A stretch of DNA of 9,063 bases from Thermococcales archaeon 44_46 (GTDB lineage Archaea; Methanobacteriota_B; Thermococci; Thermococcales; Thermococcaceae): assembly GCA_001507935.1 (NCBI GenBank), contig LGET01000053.1:1-9063 (forward strand), given 5' to 3'. The notes under the pieces were generated by a model that did not search any database, was not told the DNA's origin, and saw nothing but the letters and a program-made list of their open reading frames with translations. A program made the position numbers and the translations under genes. This document shows, piece after piece, positions 6,092 through 9,063 of this stretch; the stretch's first letter is position 1; each line of letters opens with the position of its first letter.

Positions 6092-6107
6092 GTGCAGGAG
6101 GAAACGG
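5965..6107 (+). ncRNA. Putative TnpB guide RNA scaffold (omegaRNA/reRNA) of the outer element
   Basis: Three successive hairpins cover the end of tnpB. CAGCC/GGCTG pairs 5965-5969 with 5974-5978. A two-tier hairpin pairs ACCACCAG (5983-5990) with CTGGTGGT (6017-6024) around GGACTC/GAGTCC (5995-6000 with 6004-6009). A perfect 11-bp stem, CCTCCTGCACC (6034-6044) with GGTGCAGGAGG (6091-6101), closes a 46-nt loop. The last arm ends 5-6 nt before the right GG junction at 6106-6107. Order, long-stem length, loop size and distance to the end match the inner element although the stem sequences differ. By analogy with known TnpB RNAs the guide would begin near 6108, that is, in the promoter of the amidohydrolase gene. 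Confidence 0.65.
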
Positions 6108-6152
6108 TTTAAATATTCGAAACACCACAAAGTTAATCCCTATAGGAGGTGA
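6107..6152 (+). promoter_or_regulatory. mtaD promoter and ribosome binding site, touching the IS right end
   Basis: TTTAAATATTCG at 6108-6119 is a good TATA box. It would start transcription near 6135-6140, leaving a leader of about 20 nt that holds AGGAGGTGA (6144-6152), 6 nt before the ATG at 6159. The TATA box begins directly at the inferred end of the outer IS, so the BRE-side bases (GAAACGG) now come from the element. Confidence 0.5.
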
Positions 6153-6158
6153 ATAACA

Positions 6159-7400
6159 ATGAAAGCAATCATTGCCGATTATGCTCTCGATGTCGGGGGC
6201 ATTAAGCGGGATGTCGCCGTTCTTATAGAGGGGGACAAGATCGCTGGGATTGTTCCCCTTGAAAAGCTTAACGAGTTTGATGTGGATGAGATTTTTGGGG
6301 GAGATGGATACCTTCTCATACCAGGACTTGTCAATGCTCATACCCACGTGGCAATGAATAAGTTCAGGGGATTTGGAGATGACATGCCCCTCGACAGGTG
6401 GCTTAAAGAGGTAATATGGCCCATGGAAAAAGAGTGGAACGAGGATGAAATCTACAAATGGGCTCTAATAGGGATTGCTGAGGCAATAGCAAGCGGCTCG
6501 ACTGTAATAAATGACCATTACTTTTTTGCATGGAAGATAGCGGAAGCGGCTGAAAAGTTAGGTGTTAGGGCTTTTATTGGGCAGACGATGATGGATCTCG
6601 TGGATATGCCCATAGCAGAGCCCAAGCGGGGGTTTAAGTTCTTTAAACAATGGAAAAAAGATGGCCTGGTGAGGGCAACACTTGCCCCTCATGCAACGGA
6701 TACAGTTTCGAGAGACCTCCTAATGGAAGTCAAAGAAGTTGCAGAAAAGGAAAACGCACTGATTCACATGCACGTCTCTCAAAGCAAAGAAGAGGTCCTT
6801 CGGGTCAAAAGAAGAGAAAAGATGCTGCCGGTTGAGTACCTAAAGGAAATGGGGATGCTGGGGAAGAACTTTATAGGGGTTCACGGCGTGTACCTTTCAA
6901 AAGATGAGGTTAAAATTTACGCGGAAAGTGAAGCAACCCTTGTCCACTGTCCTACAAGTCTTGCAAAGCTTGAGGGAGAAATCGCTCCAATAATAGACCT
7001 GTGGGAGCTTGGTGGAAAAATTGCCCTTGGAAACGACTGTGCCGTGTCAAACAACTCCCTTGATATGATTCTCGAAATGAAGTTTGCGGCAATACTCAAC
7101 AAGGTGAAGAGAAAAGACCCAACAACACCAACTGCAAAAGAGGTATTCTACTGGGCAACCGTTGGAGGAGCCGAAGCGCTGGGACTAAAAGCTGGCCTCA
7201 TAAAAGAAGGCTACTTAGCGGACCTGGTTCTGATAAACACAAAGAAGCTCCATTTCCTGCCGAAGGAAAACGTGCTTTCGCACATTGTATACTCAGCGAA
7301 GGGAAGCGATGTGGAGAAGGTTTTTGTGGGAGGGGAGCTGATATACGACAGAGGGAAGTTCCTAAAAACGGAAGAAATCGAGAAGCTACTCAACGACTAA
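6159..7400 (+). CDS. mtaD: Amidohydrolase of the MTA/SAH deaminase (MtaD) type
   Basis: A 413-residue cytoplasmic metal-dependent hydrolase of the amidohydrolase superfamily. The group includes 5'-methylthioadenosine/S-adenosylhomocysteine deaminases and chlorohydrolase-like enzymes. Visible features in order: an N-terminal beta-sandwich strand set; the metal motif VNAHTHVAM (His61, His63) after the usual [13 protein letters not shown] (His178); [11 protein letters not shown] (His205 as metal ligand); VHGVYLS (His242); [10 protein letters not shown] (His263); and [14 protein letters not shown] (Asp293, the last metal ligand). The C-terminal part ([15 protein letters not shown]) completes the beta-sandwich. 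Most family members have HxxE after the third metal His, but here the residue is Gln208. The natural substrate is therefore less certain than the family; recycling of methylthioadenosine or S-adenosylhomocysteine is the best guess. Its 3' end overlaps trmY by 4 nt in the convergent sense. Confidence 0.85.
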   Translation: MKAIIADYALDVGGIKRDVAVLIEGDKIAGIVPLEKLNEFDVDEIFGGDGYLLIPGLVNAHTHVAMNKFRGFGDDMPLDRWLKEVIWPMEKEWNEDEIYKWALIGIAEAIASGSTVINDHYFFAWKIAEAAEKLGVRAFIGQTMMDLVDMPIAEPKRGFKFFKQWKKDGLVRATLAPHATDTVSRDLLMEVKEVAEKENALIHMHVSQSKEEVLRVKRREKMLPVEYLKEMGMLGKNFIGVHGVYLSKDEVKIYAESEATLVHCPTSLAKLEGEIAPIIDLWELGGKIALGNDCAVSNNSLDMILEMKFAAILNKVKRKDPTTPTAKEVFYWATVGGAEALGLKAGLIKEGYLADLVLINTKKLHFLPKENVLSHIVYSAKGSDVEKVFVGGELIYDRGKFLKTEEIEKLLND

Positions 7401-7999
7401 AGAAGTCTGTCGAGAAATATGTTGACGTAGGCTATTACGTGGGACGTCAGATAGCTCTTTTTTCCCACACTAACTTTTTCCGCTATTCCTTCAAGGAAAG
7501 CTTCATCTTCTTTTGCTAACCCTTCGTGATCCCCAAGAACAAAGGCAACGTTGCCTTCGAACTTCATTTTTTCAATCGGCTTCCCTTCTTCGTGAAGGTA
7601 GTAGAGAGTTGAGCTTTTGATAGTTTTCCGGATAATGTCTTCAAACCTCAGATTGCTCACATAAATGCCGGGAAGGACGGAATACTCCTTTGCAGGCTCC
7701 TTTATACCCTCACCAACTTTTAGGGCTTTCATTATTATCTTGGCAAGGCTCATCTCATCCGGGTTTATTGTCTTGGGCTTTATTTCACTTCCCTCAAATC
7801 TGATGGTTTTTGGAGGGTTGGGAGGCCCGCTGAGGTTGAGCCACACCCTGACGTCCTTCCTAAACCCGTGAGAAAGAAGAAATGCCGAATTTAAAGACCT
7901 GCAAAGCAAATCAATCCTCCCACTTGTTCCGGGGAGGTCTTTCAGGCTAAAATCCGCTTTTGTACGGGCTTTATTGGCCTTTATTATGAAAGTCCTCAC
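7397..7999 (-). CDS. trmY: tRNA (pseudouridine-54-N1)-methyltransferase TrmY
   Basis: A 200-residue SPOUT-class methyltransferase (formerly DUF358) that makes N1-methylpseudouridine at position 54 in the T-loop of archaeal tRNAs, using S-adenosylmethionine. The N-terminus [20 protein letters not shown], then [20 protein letters not shown] and [17 protein letters not shown], is diagnostic. The cofactor-binding knot includes FVLGDHEG (153-160) and the C-terminal [18 protein letters not shown] start at the GTG at 7999: it gives the family N-terminus [10 protein letters not shown] and is preceded by GGGTG at a spacing of 6 nt. The GTG three codons upstream (8006-8008) lies within that ribosome binding site. 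It follows pdo on the same strand by 42 nt and could be cotranscribed. No defect is seen. Confidence 0.93.
   Translation of the reverse strand: MRTFIIKANKARTKADFSLKDLPGTSGRIDLLCRSLNSAFLLSHGFRKDVRVWLNLSGPPNPPKTIRFEGSEIKPKTINPDEMSLAKIIMKALKVGEGIKEPAKEYSVLPGIYVSNLRFEDIIRKTIKSSTLYYLHEEGKPIEKMKFEGNVAFVLGDHEGLAKEDEAFLEGIAEKVSVGKKSYLTSHVIAYVNIFLDRLL
7455..7466 (+). terminator. T-run that may end the mtaD transcript
   Basis: About 55 nt after the mtaD stop the plus strand has GCTCTTTTTTCCC, with six T. It lies inside the opposite-strand trmY coding region, so an mtaD transcript ending here would be antisense to the last 20 or so codons of trmY. It may simply reflect trmY codons. Confidence 0.25.
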
Positions 8000-8017
8000 G
8001 GGAAACACCCAAGCTGA

Positions 8018-8040
8018 GAAGAAAAGAAGAGTTAAAAAAG
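8018..8040 (-). terminator. T-rich stretch between pdo and trmY
   Basis: Directly after the pdo stop (8042-8044) the minus strand reads ACTTTTTTAACTCTTCTTTTC. This is a typical archaeal T-rich termination signal and could end or reduce the pdo transcript before trmY. No clear TATA box for trmY is seen in the 42-bp gap, so partial read-through is likely. Confidence 0.4.
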
Positions 8041-8041
8041 T

Positions 8042-8716
8042 TCACTCTAAAGCTTGGAGAAGCTTCTCGAGGAACATCTTCTCTGGATAAGCACCTTCGA
8101 ATGAAACCTTGTCTTCCCCGTCGACCCTTATAACGACCTTTGGAACTGCCATGACGCTGTACTGGTCTGCCCACTCGGGGAATTCTATTGCCTCTATCAT
8201 GTCTCCAAGGATCTTGCCCTTTCCTGCAAGTGCGTTCTCAATTGCAAACTTGTGGGCCATTCTAACTGCCATCGGGCAGTACGGGCATGTTGGGGTCACA
8301 AAGACATATATTTCAACATCCCTGTCGATGTTCCTTACTGCCTCTTTAGTCTCTTCTGAAAGGTCTGTTTCGCCTCTCGATACGTCAACAATGTCCTCTA
8401 AGAATGATCCAAACTCATGCCCTGCTGGAAGGCCAAAGTATCTAACTCCAAGGTCTTTTCCGTCCTGGGTTATTATGGTTACCGGAGCTCTATCGACTCT
8501 GTACTTCTCAGCAAGCTCCTTTTCGCTGTCAAAGTCATGTATCTCATAGCTTATGAGGTCGCTAAGCTCGCTAATTTCTTCAACAAGCTGTTTCAGCTGG
8601 TCACAGTACTGGCAGTGCTCTTTTCCTGTGAAGACGATGAGCTTAACCGGATTAACGAGCTTTGAAAAGAACTCCTCCTTAATTATCTTCTTGTCCCCAT
8701 CACTAATAAGCGCCAT
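8042..8716 (-). CDS. pdo: Protein disulfide oxidoreductase PDO (two thioredoxin folds)
   Basis: A 224-residue cytoplasmic glutaredoxin-like protein that makes, breaks and shuffles disulfide bonds, which hyperthermophiles use to stabilise proteins. Two thioredoxin folds are fused. The first has CQYC (Cys35, Cys38) followed by the cis-proline motif DRAPVT (Pro78). The second has CPYC (Cys144, Cys147) followed by VMAVPK (Pro192). Both active sites are intact, and the sequence follows Pyrococcus furiosus PDO almost throughout (KEEFFSK-VNPVKLIVF, GVRYFGLPAGHEF, AVRMAHKFAIEN). The first ATG (8722) is only 1 nt from the GGAGGTG at 8724-8730, while the ATG at 8716 has 7-nt spacing and gives the usual N-terminus MALISD, so I use 8716. 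It is divergent from surR. SurR sites in the shared promoter point to sulfur-dependent control. Confidence 0.95.
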   Translation of the reverse strand: MALISDGDKKIIKEEFFSKLVNPVKLIVFTGKEHCQYCDQLKQLVEEISELSDLISYEIHDFDSEKELAEKYRVDRAPVTIITQDGKDLGVRYFGLPAGHEFGSFLEDIVDVSRGETDLSEETKEAVRNIDRDVEIYVFVTPTCPYCPMAVRMAHKFAIENALAGKGKILGDMIEAIEFPEWADQYSVMAVPKVVIRVDGEDKVSFEGAYPEKMFLEKLLQALE

Positions 8717-8735
8717 CTCCATACACCTCCAATCA

Positions 8736-8744
8736 GTTTCAAAC
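8736..8744. promoter_or_regulatory. SurR-type operator at the pdo start site
   Basis: GTTTCAAAC fits the basic SurR site GTTn3AAC exactly. It lies between the pdo TATA box (8750-8757) and the ribosome binding site (8724-8730), over the expected transcription start, a position that would repress pdo when SurR is bound. Confidence 0.7.
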
Positions 8745-8749
8745 TAAAG

Positions 8750-8757
8750 CTTTTTAA
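8750..8757 (-). promoter_or_regulatory. pdo TATA box
   Basis: On the minus strand TTAAAAAG is preceded by the purine-rich AAAGG on the BRE side. It would place transcription near 8728-8733, at or just before the GGAGGTG ribosome binding site, giving a very short leader. Confidence 0.5.
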
Positions 8758-8799
8758 CCTTTGGGTGCGATACACCCATGGTAACTTTACAAATTTAGA

Positions 8800-8816
8800 G
8801 TTTTCAACCAAAGGTT
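8800..8816. promoter_or_regulatory. Extended SurR operator between pdo and surR
   Basis: GTT-TTC-AAC-CAAAG-GTT matches the extended SurR consensus GTTn3AACn5GTT at every fixed base. It lies upstream of both TATA boxes, about 10 bp before that of surR and about 40 bp before that of pdo. Its right half (8805-8817) also forms a 12-of-13 inverted repeat with TAACCTTTGGGTG at 8755-8767, next to the pdo TATA box. SurR probably acts from here on its own gene and perhaps on pdo. Confidence 0.75.
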
Positions 8817-8826
8817 AGGATGACGG

Positions 8827-8860
8827 TATATAAACTTTACGATACAGATTTGGGTAGGTG
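8827..8860 (+). promoter_or_regulatory. surR TATA box and ribosome binding site
   Basis: TATATAAA at 8827-8834 is a strong TATA box that would start transcription near 8855-8858. GGTAGGTG just before the ATG at 8867 provides a ribosome binding site. The expected leader is short, about 10 nt, so the binding site may only partly be included. Confidence 0.6.
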
Positions 8861-8866
8861 GGCAAC

Positions 8867-9063
8867 ATGTCTGAACCAGATATATTTTACATCTTAGGGA
8901 ACAAGGTGAGGAGAGATTTACTCAGTCACTTGACATGTACCGAATGCTACTTCAGCCTGCTCAGCAGCAAGGTTAACGTTTCCTCCACTGCTGTTTCAAA
9001 ACACCTGAAAATAATGGAAAGAGAAGGAGTTTTGAAGTCCTATGAAAAAGAGGAAGGGTTTAT
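8867..9063 (+). CDS. surR: Sulfur-response regulator SurR, N-terminal part (runs off the window)
   Basis: The visible 65 codons begin MSEPDIFYILGNKVRRDLLS and form an ArsR-type winged helix-turn-helix, with recognition helix region STAVSKHLKIMEREG at about residues 40-54. The CTEC motif (Cys24-Thr-Glu-Cys27) just after the first helix is the redox switch of SurR. In Pyrococcus furiosus the reduced protein binds GTTn3AAC sites, activating hydrogenase genes and repressing sulfur-metabolism genes, and elemental sulfur oxidises the CxxC pair and releases the DNA. The divergent arrangement with pdo and the operator matches between them support the same role here. The C-terminal half lies outside the window. 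Confidence 0.93.
   Translation, partial: MSEPDIFYILGNKVRRDLLSHLTCTECYFSLLSSKVNVSSTAVSKHLKIMEREGVLKSYEKEEGF

Larger units (their letters stand above)
2178..6107 (+). mobile_element. Outer IS607-family element (tnpA-tnpB), interrupted by a second element
   Basis: A serine-recombinase transposase gene (tnpA) and a tnpB gene overlap by 4 nt in the order and spacing typical of IS607-family elements. I place the ends at GG dinucleotides, 2178-2179 on the left and 6106-6107 on the right. Both are followed by TT, so GGTT is shared by the two junctions. The left end sits about 60 bp before tnpA. The right end sits 5-6 nt after a long RNA-like stem that follows tnpB. The span is 3,928 bp counting one GG. 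Without the 1,940-bp inner element it is about 1,988 bp, a normal size for the family. There are no terminal inverted repeats and no target duplication, as expected for a serine transposase. The left boundary is inferred; other positions between 2178 and 2190 are possible. Confidence 0.75.

Noticed and set aside
8717..8722. First ATG as start of pdo
   Set aside because: It is only 1 nt from the GGAGGTG ribosome binding site. The next in-frame ATG has normal spacing and matches the family N-terminus.
1..9063. CRISPR array, tRNA or rRNA genes
   Set aside because: I found no regularly spaced repeats, no cloverleaf with a T-loop GTTCRANNC motif, and no rRNA-like sequence on either strand.

Overview
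The window comes from a hyperthermophilic archaeon of the order Thermococcales (Thermococcus/Pyrococcus group). The evidence is a divergent pair formed by protein disulfide oxidoreductase and SurR, the sulfur-response regulator known only from this order. An archaeal AsnRS, the tRNA methyltransferase TrmY, AT-rich TATA boxes placed for archaeal RNA polymerase, and GGAGGTG-type ribosome binding sites agree with this.

Layout. 1-374 (minus): the N-terminal end of an AbgT-family membrane transporter. 375-676: a gap of about 300 bp that holds what looks like a decayed gene end. 677-1969 (minus): asparaginyl-tRNA synthetase. 1970-2177: the asnS promoter and a doubtful 20-codon ORF. 2178-6107: a composite mobile region made of one IS607-family element (tnpA-tnpB, plus strand) that has been split by a second, different IS607-family element (tnpA-tnpB, minus strand). 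6159-7400 (plus): an MtaD-type amidohydrolase. 7397-7999 (minus): TrmY. 8042-8716 (minus): PDO. 8867 to the window end (plus): SurR.

The mobile region is the most informative part. Removing exactly 1,940 bp between two GG dinucleotides (3095-3096 and 5035-5036) rejoins the outer tnpB in frame, giving a 431-codon gene with all RuvC and zinc-finger residues. The inner element therefore went in cleanly, with no target duplication, as IS607 serine transposases do. Both elements end in the same RNA-like architecture although the stem sequences differ: a GC-rich hairpin over the last tnpB codons, then an 11-12 bp perfect stem closing a loop of exactly 46 nt, then 5-6 nt to the GG junction. This is where TnpB guide RNAs (omegaRNA/reRNA) are made. 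By position, the inner element's guide would read into the outer tnpB, and the outer element's guide would read into the promoter of the amidohydrolase gene.

On the right, pdo and surR share a 150-bp promoter region with a match to the basic SurR site GTTn3AAC and a full match to the extended site GTTn3AACn5GTT. This supports direct redox control of the thiol oxidoreductase and autoregulation of SurR.
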